A stretch of 64,000 nt of DNA. Source: Ancylostoma caninum. Its lineage: Eukaryota; Nematoda; Chromadorea; Rhabditida; Ancylostomatidae. This document shows positions 43,011 to 53,415 of the stretch, piece by piece. The stretch is taken from assembly GCA_037903475.1 (NCBI GenBank), contig JBAJFG010000019.1, positions 310,001 to 374,000 of the forward strand, read 5' to 3'. The translations under genes and the position numbers were made by a program. The notes below the pieces were generated by a model, which was given only the letters and a program-made list of their open reading frames with translations, was not told the DNA's origin and made no database searches. Each line of letters starts with the position of its first letter. The first letter of the stretch is position 1.

Positions 43011-43382
43011 TCAATGAAATTATTAAATGTAATGAAAAGAATTTATGACAAAGGATGTATAAAATTCATAAAGGAATTTTGCCTATTTGCCCATTTCGTT
43101 CCCTAACCATATACGGGTAAATAGGTATAAATAATAGGTCCTCCCGGGAACTCGTCAGTACGGCGAGGAGGGCCTTACCTTGTGTAATGTGAAGTTAAAA
43201 ACTTACCTACCTGAAGTTATCCTTTTGTGTATGATAATCCTACTGTAATATATATATCTATATTATATACATAATTACATAAATATGTTTGTGTGGAGAG
43301 CACACAGCACGAGACAAGTTAAACAAGTGAGTAACATTAGCTGACAAGTAATGAATAACAACTTTGAATTGATAAACACTAA
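43011..43382 (-). repeat. Penelope-like terminal repeat, solitary copy of block 1
   Basis: Close match to 27545-27921, including the CTCCCGGGAACTCGTCAG stem-loop at 43137-43174. No coding PLE sequence is attached on either side; HelA-4 begins 65 bp downstream. Confidence 0.55.
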
Positions 43383-43447
43383 ACAGAAACAGAAACTTAG
43401 GATCAGTTTAGTCTTCGTTTCGTGCACTATCCCTATACGAAAACTAA

Positions 43448-45042
43448 TCATTGTAATATATAATAACGGGCTTACTTTGTGTGTCACGTGTGTGTGTGTA
43501 GAACGAAATTCGAGGGCGTGGCTTAGAGTGATGCCGACCACTCCACCGTTACATGAAGGGTGCGCCGGCGCCCAAAGTGGGGGGAGACGGGTCCACTGCT
43601 GTGATAAAGGTGCGCCGGTGCCCAAAGTGGGGGGAGACGGGTCCACTGCTGTAATAAGGGTGCGTCGGCGCTCAAAGTGGGGGGGAGACGGGTCCACTGC
43701 TGTGATAAGGGTGCGTCGGCGCCCAAAGTGGGGGGAGACGGGTCCACTGCTGTGATAAGGGTGCGTCGGCGCCCAAAGTGGGGGGAGACGGGTCCACTGC
43801 TGTGATAAGGGTGCGTCGGCGCCCAAAGTGGGGGGAGACGGGTCCACTGCTGTGATAAGGGTGCGCCGGCGCCCAAAGTGGGGGGAGACGGGTCCACTGC
43901 TGTGATAAGGGTGCGCCGGCGCCCAAAGTGGGGGGAGACGGGTCCACTGCTGTGATAAGGGTGCACCGGCGCCCAAAGTGGGGGGAGACGGGTCCACTGC
44001 TGTGATAAGGGTGCGTCGGCGCCCAAAGTGGGGGGGGACGGGTCCACTGCTGTGATAAGGGTGCGCCGGCGCCCAAAGTGGGGGGAGACGGGTCCACTGC
44101 TGTGATAAGGGTGCATCGGCGCCCAAAGTGGGGGGAGACGGGTCCACTGCTGTGATAAGGGTGCGCCGGCGCCCAAAGTGGGGGGAGACGGGTCCACTGC
44201 TGTGATAAGGGTGCGTCGGCGCCCAAAGTGGGGGGAGACGGGTCCACTGCTGTGATGAGGGTGCGCCGGCGCCCAAAGTGGGGGGAGACGGGTCCACTGC
44301 TGTGATAAGGGTGCGCCGGTGCCCAAAGTGGGGGGAGACGGGTCCACTGCTGTGATAAGGGTGCACCGGTGCCCAAAGTGGGGGGAGACGGGTCCACTGC
44401 TGTGATAAGGGTGCGTCGGCGCCCAAAGTGGGGGGAGACGGGTCCACTGCTGTGATAAGGGTGCACCGGCGCCCAAAGTGGGAGGAGACGCCGGGGTGCG
44501 CCGGTGTCCACTACTCAGGGAAATGTCATGAGTTAGGTCCATATTTGTTAACTCGATTCGATGGCGTCTAACATCAATCGTAAAAAAAGACTAGATGTCA
44601 GACCACTGCGCGGATTAGTATGCAATCCGTGTGAATCCTTCCTCCTTACGTCGTCCACTGCGTTCTTCTCTTCTCATTTGTTTATGAATACACCGCACAC
44701 TCCACTTTTATATGTTCTAACTGACTCTTATCACTTGACCAGTTATAACAAACAAAGAATGATAGACCATTTTCTGCGGTCAATCCAGGTTGAACCGGTT
44801 ATATATAGTTACAAAAGGTTATTTCAGTTGAGCAAATGATAAAATTGCTTCGAGAAGGTTAATCCTCTTTGATAAGTGCATTTTTACATGAGAAAAAGCA
44901 ATGGAAAGGGTGTGGGACACATTACAGCAAAAATGTGGAATGGCTGTGACTTTATTTAAATGAAGAAGGGATGAAGCCATGCTAGCGAAGCGAGCATTAG
45001 GAAAAGTCTGGAAGTCCGGCGTCAGCCGGACGGCCAGACTGG
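43448..45042 (+). mobile_element. HelA-4 Helitron with homogeneous array
   Basis: 5' TCATTGTAATATATAATAAC.. after host A; 3' hairpin GTCCGGCGTCAGCCGGAC, 11 nt, CTGG and host T (45043). The 5' end differs from the family consensus in the first dozen bases. The segment between the array and the hairpin (44520-45000) is not that of HelA-1/2/3 but matches 51830-52045, so HelA-4 defines a second subfamily. The 3' hairpin and the 5' GGGCTTACT..GTGTGTCACG zone are shared with the others. Confidence 0.85.
43555..44500. repeat. 50-bp minisatellite array of HelA-4, nearly identical units
   Basis: Nineteen units with an exact 50-bp period (for example GGTCCACTGC at 43741 and 43791). Units differ only at a few positions (GCGTCGG / GCGCCGG / GCACCGG). 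The minus strand has no stop codon in any frame across the array, giving overlapping frames of 390, 339 and 279 codons with a 50-residue period. They are repeat products, not genes. Confidence 0.97.
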
Positions 45043-45491
45043 TCATTGTAATAAGTTTCTTCCTGCACTCATCAGTAAGGTAGAAGAAACTTCTTGAATG
45101 TGTAAATTTTTTAAATTTGATATATTTTCGTATAGAATTGGAATTATAGTCATATAAATTGTGAGAATAGAAAATACTGTAAAGAACACAGCAACCTTAT
45201 TTAGATGCTAAAGTATTAACATTTATGTTAAATAGATAGGCTTGTATAGATGTTTATGTAGATATAATTCATCACATATTTATATGTGACCAATTAATAA
45301 TGTTTGAAATAAATGAATGGGGTGTAAATAATGTGTGAATATTAATGTCATTATAAGACAGTGATTGCGATATGTGAGATAACCGGAATTATACTAAATG
45401 AAGTATAGTTCATTTTATTTGCACGCCAGCTGGATTATTGTCGGCGGTGCATATATATTCGAGAAGATGGACTTCGTCTTGGATGGGTAAG
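45043..45491. other. AT-rich unassigned sequence
   Basis: Begins TCATTGTAATA, an 11-base echo of the 5' end of HelA-4. The rest is AT-rich with no recognised gene. Confidence 0.4.
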
Positions 45492-46195
45492 TCTGTATAT
45501 ATAAAAGTGAAAGTTTGTGTGTGCATGTACGTAATGAATAGAAATCATGGAGGGTGAACCGATCCAGACCAAATTTTGCATGCACATCCCTTTTGGGTCG
45601 GTGGAGGTAATAGGCTACTTCGCGTCTGGGGTTTTGACAGACCTCTCGATTATATCGATCCTATTGACTTTTCGCCATTTTTGCCCAGGAGTCGGTGGGG
45701 TCATGTCTCCAGGGGTTCTCAACATGCTGAATACGAATATGACAACCTCTTTGCACGAAATATTGATTTATTAATTTTGTCGAATTTTAGCCACTTTCGC
45801 TCGGGGACGGGCAAGGACATGTCTACTGGGGTTCTTTAATACGCTGAACATGTATGTGACAACCATTTTGTATGAAATATCGATTCCTTAATTCTATTGA
45901 TTTTTGGTTCTTCTACCCATGGAGTGGTTAAGACGTGTCTACCGGGGTAACTCGATACGTTGAGTATGAACGTGACAACTACTTCGTATGAATACATCAG
46001 TTAAATACCACCGGAATAGTTTTACTAACTTTTCGCCCACAAGGTGAAGGAGAAGAGTCACTTTGGCTCCATTAACATGCTGATTAGAAAAATTATGGAT
46101 ATTTTAATGGATTCATCGGTGATAGTAATTGCTTTCAGTAGTGTGATTTAGCCAAGGTAGTAAAACATCTGAGCGAAGCCAGGCACGGCGGCTAG
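45492..46195 (+). mobile_element. HelB-2 Helitron
   Basis: Starts TCTGTATATATAAAAGTGAA and ends GAAGCCAGGCACGGCGGCTAG followed by T. The base before the start is G rather than A. The body shares AGACCAAATTTTGCATGC and the CATGTCTACTGGGGT words with HelB-1 but only in two to three diverged repeat units. Confidence 0.75.
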
Positions 46196-46499
46196 TAATT
46201 ATTGTTCCCTCAACAATACCCAACCAACAGTAAAATGAAACCACGGCTGACACCACTGTTACATTTTGTCATCGCCAACATCTTGCATTGAATGAGGGAG
46301 GAATGAAACCACGACCAAGTAGTATTGGTTGTCGTGAAGAAATGAGTTATGCTATGACAGAGCAACTAAGGACAATGATTACAATCAAGGATGAATGGGA
46401 CTTATCTCAATGGAGTATAAGATAAACAAGTAACAATGAATAACATATGTATATATGATGGAGGAGGAGAGTAAAATTGAAACAAATGATTATAGCTGG
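46196..46499. other. Unassigned sequence
   Basis: No element or gene recognised between HelB-2 and PLE-2. Confidence 0.3.
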
Positions 46500-48240
46500 T
46501 ATACTACATTCCATATTTCATTTTAATGAAGTTATTTTTATGCAAACATTTTAAGTATGAGCATTCGATTGTAATATTGTCATAACCCATAGTTAATAAT
46601 TTATATTTAGTTAATTGTATTCGATTTTTAAAGTCTTCCGCAATAGTACATGTACGGGCTATTCGTAATAATTCAGTATATATAGTGGCTCTTTTAATAG
46701 ATATGGAAATGTTCGAACAAAAATGTGGGAATCTATTACTATGAAAGGTAAGTTTGTAAACATATTAGTGAAGCCTGCTGAGAAAAGTTGTAGATTGTTG
46801 ACTCTATGTTTTGTGAGATTTTCACTATATTTATATTATTTATTGACCAATAACCGTGATATGTATGATTTCTCATTGTAATTGACTGTTCATAGTTTTT
46901 AAAATGATTTCTGGTGAATGTAAAAATTCTTGTGAGTTCTAAAGCTAGTGGTTTAATATTACTATTATAAGCTCCAGTTATGTATCTAAACTTTATTGGT
47001 GACTTATGTAATTTGGGGATAGCATAAATAATTAGGATTCCTGAATTTATATTCGGTAACAAATGATGATTCAGTAGGAACCTATTGTGTCTAAATGTAA
47101 TTTGTTCTAATGTTTCTTTATCATAATATTCATAAGTATTATCAGTATTAGATGGGATGAAGAATTGTTCATTATATCGTACACCCATTTCTTGCCCAAT
47201 CTGAAGTATGTAGAATTTTTCGCAGATAATGGCATAATTACAACTAACTTTATCCACTGGACAAAATATAACGGGCAAGTTTGAAATGAGTGGAAGTAAA
47301 AAAAATCACCGATTAACGGCTCTCCACAATCACACCAGCAACACGAAAAAGTTTATCATACGAACACAAAGAATAAAGAATAACCACTATTGATCACGGG
47401 TAAGTGGAGATGAAGAATGAAGGTTTCGGTTGAATTGACGTTGGTCGGAAAGAAGGAATACATTCGAGGGTTCCGCGAGTAGTACTAGATGGGGGTTGCA
47501 GGGGCGTCGAGTGATTCCTCGGTTCTGCATCCTGGATGAATCCAGAACCCGCTTTATAGTTGCGGATTCGCCCCAATCACTCGCCTCTTGGCGGGACGAT
47601 CGTTTGATCTATCCCGCAGCATCCTAGCTCGCCACAAAAATACAAACTGTTGTTGTAGTTTTTTGATTATCATCAGGTCTCTATCACTCAGTGTAATAGT
47701 AGTTGTAGAGAGATTACGATAAAATTTTGGTTGGAGTTTTATATATAGTTTATGTTTTATAAAAGAGTCAATAATTGTTAAATGTTTAGATTTCAATTTG
47801 TAACGGGATTTTATCACTTCTAAATATTTTGAAACGGTAGCGTAAATCCATTCATGTAGCTGTTGTTTACTAATTTTAGGTGTAGTACAAAATTTTGTTC
47901 CTTTATTTAATATTTCTGTAAGTCTCTTATCCATTAACACATTCAAATTTCCTGTAATAATATGTTTATGATGTTGGTCAATAAAAGGTTTATAGATTTC
48001 TTTTTCACATTCACATCTATTAGCTAATATTTGTACGGCTTTTTCGTTATGCAAATTCCTTAGAGTACGATTATAGTTAAATACTTCGTGTGACTGGACT
48101 GAAGAACGAAAGGAAATGGAAAATAGATAAGCTGCTAAACCACTTGGCCAAGGAAGTGATAAAGTATGTATAATCAAACTTTTAATGGAGATAATGATTT
48201 TTAATATATCAAAGGTATCCAGAGGACAAGCCGACTGCAT
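46500..48240 (-). pseudogene. Penelope-like element PLE-2, internally deleted
   Basis: Reading leftward: the N-terminal RT segment 48240-47640 (CECEKEIYKPFIDQHHKH, LTEILNKGTKF, ending near QQQFVFL); an insertion (about 47640-47290); the RT start 47285-46739 (FCPVDK, IIYAIPKLHKSPIKFRY, YWSINNINIVK); then, without the MDD region, the thumb (NISISIKRATIYTE, RIARTC) to about 46500. Compared with PLE-1 the catalytic segment is deleted, and no endonuclease is attached upstream. The block-2 terminal repeat sits immediately upstream at 48249. Confidence 0.7.
47290..47640 (-). mobile_element. LTR-like insertion in PLE-2
   Basis: A GC-richer 350-bp segment splits the PLE-2 frame. On the minus strand it begins TGGCGAGCTAGGATGC, has a TATAAAG box near 47557 and ends ..CTCATTTCA, so TG...CA with a promoter-like box. 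This would fit a solo LTR. Target duplication was not found and the class is a guess. Confidence 0.3.
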
Positions 48241-48248
48241 TTTGTTGG

Positions 48249-48415
48249 CCAGTCTGTGTTAACACTGGAAGTACCTATCTTTAAAGTATGAAGGAATCGA
48301 AGACTATCGTAGGTTATGTATTTTTGCTCTTTCCTTTATGTAAGTGATTAATGTGTAGGATGGCATCACTCATTCTCGATACTAGTAAGTGTATTGTAAA
48401 TCTAACTAAGTCTAA
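48249..48415 (-). repeat. Penelope-like terminal repeat, block 2
   Basis: Close match to 27953-28115 (GTGTTAACA.TGGAAGTACC ... GATCTAACTAAG-type end). Here it lies upstream of PLE-2 coding sequence, there downstream of PLE-1. Confidence 0.6.
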
Positions 48416-49290
48416 TCAAATTCTTCGTTCCAACGTGACCGTCGTGTCATGCCATCATTCGCGTCAGAAAATGGCGACTTTTCGCTCCAACTGCTCTTTC
48501 CGCTCTCCCTTCGCACCACCGAGAATGGTCCATTCCCCTTACTTCTCTATAGACAATTTCTCATTGCTCCGTTCCTCTCAGATCGAGGACGAACTCACAC
48601 TTCCACCAGATATAGGCAAAGTTGTAACCCTTGTTTCCCGAACCGCATTTGGGACTCAACGAAATGGATGATGCCAACGCTCTCAGTTCAACAAGAGCAA
48701 ACGAACCGAAAACGTCGTGCGAAGCAGTGGCGATGCAGCAGAAAGCTCGAGGACGAGCTTTGTCAAGGAATGGACATGTGGAACCGACAAGTCGATGTGG
48801 GCGGAGCCAAGTAATCAGATGAGCGGGAGATGGCTTGGCGACCGGCGGCCCTTCCCTTCCCCCTGCTCCTCACGGAGCCACACCCCCTTTTCCTGTTTTA
48901 TGTAATAATGCATCATTTATGTTATAAGGATAAAGTATTTATATTATAACTAGTTTTGTACCAAGACCCCACAATCACGGGTGGAAGGATTCAAGTTAAG
49001 GACGTGTACAATCCTTAAACTTGACAAACTAAACTACATGTGAACAATTAATAAATAAATAGAGATATGAATGAAAATGAAACGCATGGATTCAATTGGC
49101 ACAAGGAACTCCAATCGTTTAATGATCATGGACAAGCACAAAATCACGCGGAGCGGAACCCTGACTCCCACAACAAACGCAAGTCCTCTCGCTCTCTGCC
49201 ATGCTATTAAGCTGAACGAAAGGGGCTTCAACGTTTGGAGTCCCCAGTGTGTGTGCTGATAGCTGGTTAGTGGAAACGACTAGCTCCAGT
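48416..49290. other. Unassigned sequence
   Basis: No convincing gene. The frames at 48351-48671 and 48449-48814 (+) overlap and lack domains. Confidence 0.3.
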
Positions 49291-49495
49291 GATATATCCT
49301 GCAAATACTCCAGCATCCCTTTTTCTTTAGCATTTTCTCCTTTTGGCTTCACAATTGCTATTTCCTTCACTTCTCCCTGCAATCACGCATTTGAAATAGT
49401 GAAGAGCAACAATTACATCTAAGTACTTGTAGAATAGGGATGAGATCAATTCCAAAGCTTCTCATTCGACCGTCAATTTCTTTTATTAACACTGT
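49291..49495 (-). CDS. SMC4-like (condensin ATPase) exons
   Basis: Exon b (49427-49495) follows CTGTTTCAG and reads TVLIKEIDGRMRSFGIDL..ILQ, ending CTACAA|GTACTT. After a 50-bp intron, exon c starts at 49376 behind GATTGCAG with GEVKEIAIVKPKGEN, then GMLEYLQDI. This is the SMC4 hallmark at the end of the N-terminal ATPase head: GIDL..(H)NRFLILQGEVE.I..MKPKG......GLLEYLEDIIG. Phase across the intron is consistent. SMC4 pairs with SMC2 to drive chromosome condensation. Exon b lacks the usual HNRF residues and exon c runs on without IIG, so this may be a decayed paralogue. An upstream candidate (49691-49500) is too degenerate to call. The 5' end of HelA-5 lies 225 bp upstream. Confidence 0.55.
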
Positions 49496-49719
49496 CTGAA
49501 ACAGAACCACAAAAAATGTCTGTAGCAATAAGAGCTGGAGAATAGTATTTTTCTATTCCACATCTAGTAGGACTTCTGTGACTACAATCTGTTAAGGAAT
49601 CGCTGAATTCGCCTCCCACCACTTCGAGGTGTCCACCTTGAGCAACAATCATTATCACTTCTTGCTTTACATTTTGAGACTGCAGTGGCACATGTAAGAG
49701 ATACGCAATAGGAAAACGA

Positions 49720-50600
49720 TCATGACTTATAATAACGGGCTTACTCTGTATATGTGCGTGTGTTTGCGCGTTTGTCAGAACGAAACGAAAATAAGGGGGC
49801 GTGGCCTACAGTGAAGAAAATGCTGTACAACGGGTCCAGTGTTGCGGTGGGGGTGCAGTGGGGTCCACGACTCAGAGATTCCGGGACGATGAACGCAGGC
49901 CGAACACGTTTCAACAGCAGTTACACCGCGAGGTGAGAGCTTATTTTGTCGCCCCACGAGCTGCGTTCGCCCCGGGAAGGCTGTGTTTTGGGGCGATGAA
50001 CTGGTTTGCTTGTCTCGAACCTAGGATCGCAGCTCAATCTGGACGTAGGGCTGTGTTCGTACTGTAGACTTGGGTAAGTAGATGCTTACCCAAGCTCATC
50101 CAAAAATAGCACCAAACGCGTACGCGCTTTCCGCGGCAGCTCTTGAGGGACGCCACGGGCTTCCAGATCCGCGCCGCACCCGCACGCGTCTGCACCGCAG
50201 GGATCTCGCCTGACCGATTACTGCAATGAGCCACGGTTCCACCCGCGCCTCAGGCGGCCTGACGAGACTCGCTGGGCTCGCTTTGTCTCCGCCGAAGCGG
50301 AGATACTACTTAACTTCGATGCTCAACCAGCGGCTTATACACACCACCCAGGGGGCTTGCCGCCACTTGGCAAGGAGCAGGCCAAATGCAGGTTGAATGG
50401 CACCACAGTTCATCGGGCAAAAAACGCAGCCGAAACAGGGTTTTTCAGTCGCAATGTAGCAGTCCCTCCTCTTGCAGCAATGTCTGCCTTCCATCTCTTG
50501 GGGGTGTGGCTTGCCAGGTTGTGCTGCGTTTGCCTTATCCAGTTATCTGAGAAGTGGGGAAAAGCCTAGAGTCGGGTCCAACGATGTGAATCATAGGTAT
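49720..50600 (+). mobile_element. HelA-5, 5' end defined, 3' end unknown
   Basis: TCATGACTTATAATAACGGG follows host A at 49719, then GCTTACTCTGTATATGTGCG and the GGGGGCGTGGCCTACAGTGA segment also seen, diverged, in HelA-4. Scattered minisatellite words follow (AACGGGTCCAGTGTTGCGG; GGGAAAAGCCTAGAGTCGGG near 50558). No hairpin plus CTRR end is found; a separate hairpin (CTTGGGTAAG against CTTACCCAAG) lies at 50068-50093. The right limit given is arbitrary. Confidence 0.55.
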
Positions 50601-51640
50601 GATAGTGGTGAGATAGGGGTCAGAAAACTGAAGGTTGTCTGGGTCAAAAATAGTGAACGTTGTTCACCAACCACTTCGATGAAGTTGAGGAAGGTAACAA
50701 GAGTGGAGTTTACAGAGTGCGAGATAGTGAAGCCCTTTTTAAGGTGGTTCGAACAAAAACAGCTCTAATACTGCTCAAAAAAGGGAAAAACGATCACATG
50801 TTCAGAGGCGGAACGTTAAATATGCTTACAATCTCTATATTTCCACTTTACCATGTTAGACGGCTGACATGTCAGAGATTTGCACTGACTCCCTGCTTTC
50901 GTGCCGGGATCCATGCTCATCTCAACACTGATAGCGTCCGCTTGATTTCCGCTAAATATTTCGGTAGTCTCATAAAACTGTATGCTCAGTAATCTTCTTC
51001 ATGATATTCTTACAAAATGACATCATGACCGACGATTTTTACCAAGAATCCCCGAAGAAATCAATTTCTCAAAATCTAGACCGGCGATTTGCGTCCTTTA
51101 AAATTTGTCGGCAATTTTCAAAAAACGATGAGTTGCGCAGTTGTCCACAATTGATTCTGAGTCGATTCCGCCCTTTCAAAAAAATTTTTTTCCAATACCG
51201 AGAATCGAACTAGTGGTGCAGCAAAAGCCAGCCCTGCAGCTGATCTTTCGCATGTGCTGCCTGTGAGTACCGTTTTTACACATAGTGACGTAATGGTTAG
51301 TGGTTACGACTGACAAGGGGGGACAGTCAGTCGTCATAATGTCATGAAGTAACCATAACTTTCACGGCATATTCACCCCCCTACATACCCCTCTCTTCCC
51401 CTCCAACACGACCCCCATTTTCCCGCCTCCGTCACATATGACCCTATTCCCATGGCGCTCATGTGACGCCTATCCCTTATTGCAATTACAACTCACAACG
51501 ATCATCCGTGACGCACACACGTTTGAGGGCCTTGGTACGCATTTGACGTAGGGCAGACCAACACGGGATCGAATGAACTGTATTCACACTGTTGGGTGAA
51601 GATAGGGGATACTGCATATCACATAAAAGAACTTATTTAC
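50601..51640. other. Unassigned sequence
   Basis: No gene recognised. A partial palindrome lies at about 51295-51355 (TGGTTACGACTGAC against GTCAGTCGT...GTAACCA). Confidence 0.3.
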
Positions 51641-51644
51641 AATT

Positions 51645-52050
51645 GTGGTGCGCGACTGGTCAGCTGAGATAAAGAGGGGTGCGCGGGCGGTCCGTGAGAC
51701 AAGCATGGGTGCGCGGCTGGTCAATTACGATAAAGTGGGGTGCGCGGCTGGTCCGCTCAGATAAAAAGGGGTGCGCGGGCGGTCCTCTACAATAAAGAAG
51801 GGTGCGCGGGCGGTCCCCTGAAACTGCCTGAGTTCCGCGTTCTTCTCATTTGTTTACGAACCCACGACACCCTTCTCTTTCATATGTTTGAGCAATTATA
51901 ACAAACAAAGAGGGATGGACCATTTCCCGTGGTCAATTCAGGTTGAATCGGTTATACAGCTGCAAAAAGCTATTTGAAACAGGCAATAGATGAAATTGCT
52001 CGCAGAAATACCGTTAATCCTCTTTGATACAGGGCATTTACCTCGGAGTA
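51645..52050 (+). mobile_element. HelA-4-subfamily fragment with a different (31-bp) minisatellite
   Basis: From 51828 the sequence matches the HelA-4 segment between array and hairpin (GCGTTCTTCTCATTTGTTTA, TATAACAAACAAAGA, GGTTGAATCGGTTATA). In the position of the 50-bp array there are about five units of GGGGTGCGCGGGCGGTCC plus filler at a period of about 31 bp. The hairpin end is missing; RTE-A sequence begins instead. Confidence 0.55.
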
Positions 52051-52137
52051 AAGATCGAGTGGAGTGTGTTCTGTGCACGCCCGGCGAGCCGTCTACTTTC
52101 TCTCACTCGCCAAAGAAAATAATTGGTCCAGGGAACC

Positions 52138-52944
52138 ATGGAACAGCCGGACCAGCGTATGTTCCAACCTCGTTTAGATCAAATCCAAGTAGCCACTCTC
52201 AATGTAAGACGACTTTCAACTAGGGAGCGCTTAATGGAGCTACAAGAGTCATTACGAAGAACGCACGTGGACATTCTGGCACTAACGGAGCTTCGCTGGA
52301 AAGGTACCGGCTGCATGGATCTCGTCAACTCTGGCTATAGATTCTTCTACGCTGGACCCGAGAACACCACAGCACCGTCCGGAAGAGGATTTTTCGTGAG
52401 TAGCCGCTTTGCCCCTTATGTCGGTGCATCTGAACGAGAAAACGATCGTATATCACGTTTGGATCTTTGGATGGGCGAACATATCATTCGCTGTTTTTCA
52501 ATCTACGCACCGCCATCCTCATGCTTCGGTGCCGAAGATGAAGAACAATATAGCAAGTTTCTTGAAGAACTTTGTACTCTACTACAGCAGTCCAACCCTC
52601 ACAAAATATGCTTAAACAGAAGAAAGCAATGGTGCAATGGTGCTGGAGTTTCAAAAGGGCATATCCTTCTGCTGGGAGATTTCAATGCGAAACTGGGCAA
52701 AAAAGAAAACGAAGCGGAAATTTGTATAGGACAGTACGGTTACGGCGATGTCAGAAATGCTCGGGGACGACTACTCATTGAATTTTGCGAACAGCTTCAT
52801 CTACGAGCATCGGCAACATTCTTCAAGACACGCAGCGGACGAAAATGGACTTGGAAATCACCAGATGGGATCACACGCAACTGCATCGACCACATCTTCG
52901 CTTGTCCACATCTCCGATTCAGTAACGTACGAAAGGGTCACTAA
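52138..52944 (+). pseudogene. RTE-A apurinic-type endonuclease domain
   Basis: MEQPDQRMFQPRLDQIQVAT opens the frame, followed by the APE-like endonuclease motifs: TLNVR, LTELRWKG, SIYAPP, LLGDFNAKLG and WTWKSPDG..NCIDHIF. The closing S/T-DH-R motif (ETDHRLLRG) is present at 52950-52976 but in another frame, so a frameshift near 52940 breaks the protein. This enzyme nicks the target for reverse transcription. The neighbouring linker (53177-53440) has the K.LRR.IK.DIR.HH pattern of RTE elements. Confidence 0.85.
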
Positions 52945-53415
52945 ATTTCGAGACTGATCACCGCCTTCTCCGTGGAATGCTTAAGTGGCTCAAGTTTGAC
53001 ATTAAGGTTTGCAGAAAAACGCATTCGCGCCACTATTTGGACAGAGACATCTATAAAAATGTAATCTCATCCTTCTGTCCCAAATCGCTAAGCTGTACTA
53101 AGAATGGATACGAAAACCTTTGCAGACACATCAAAAACGCAGCAGAACTTGCCACACGTCCACGTAAGTCGCGTAATTGCCTGTCCAGCAAAACACTTGT
53201 GCACTTATAAAGCAGAGACAACAGATGAAGAAAACCATTTCAACTCCTCTCGACCAACTTGCATACACTGAAACATGTAAAATGCTTAGACGGCTGATAA
53301 AAGACGACATAAGGCTTCATCATTGTCGAGTTGTTGAAACGGCTGTGCAGTCCCGACAGAGCTTGAGGAGGATTAGATGCGAAACAGAAGTTGGACACCA
53401 CCAACTCTTCCAACT

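Noticed and set aside
43555..44500. CRISPR-like array
   Set aside because: Units are contiguous tandem repeats with no unique spacers, in a eukaryotic transposon; no cas genes.
50068..50093. SL1 relic in the CTTGGGTAAG/CTTACCCAAG hairpin
   Set aside because: Only the 9-base TTACCCAAG core is shared and it arises from a palindrome; no leader context.
51195..51270. tRNA on the minus strand (AGTTCGATTCT B-box-like)
   Set aside because: B box is imperfect, no convincing A box or acceptor stem.
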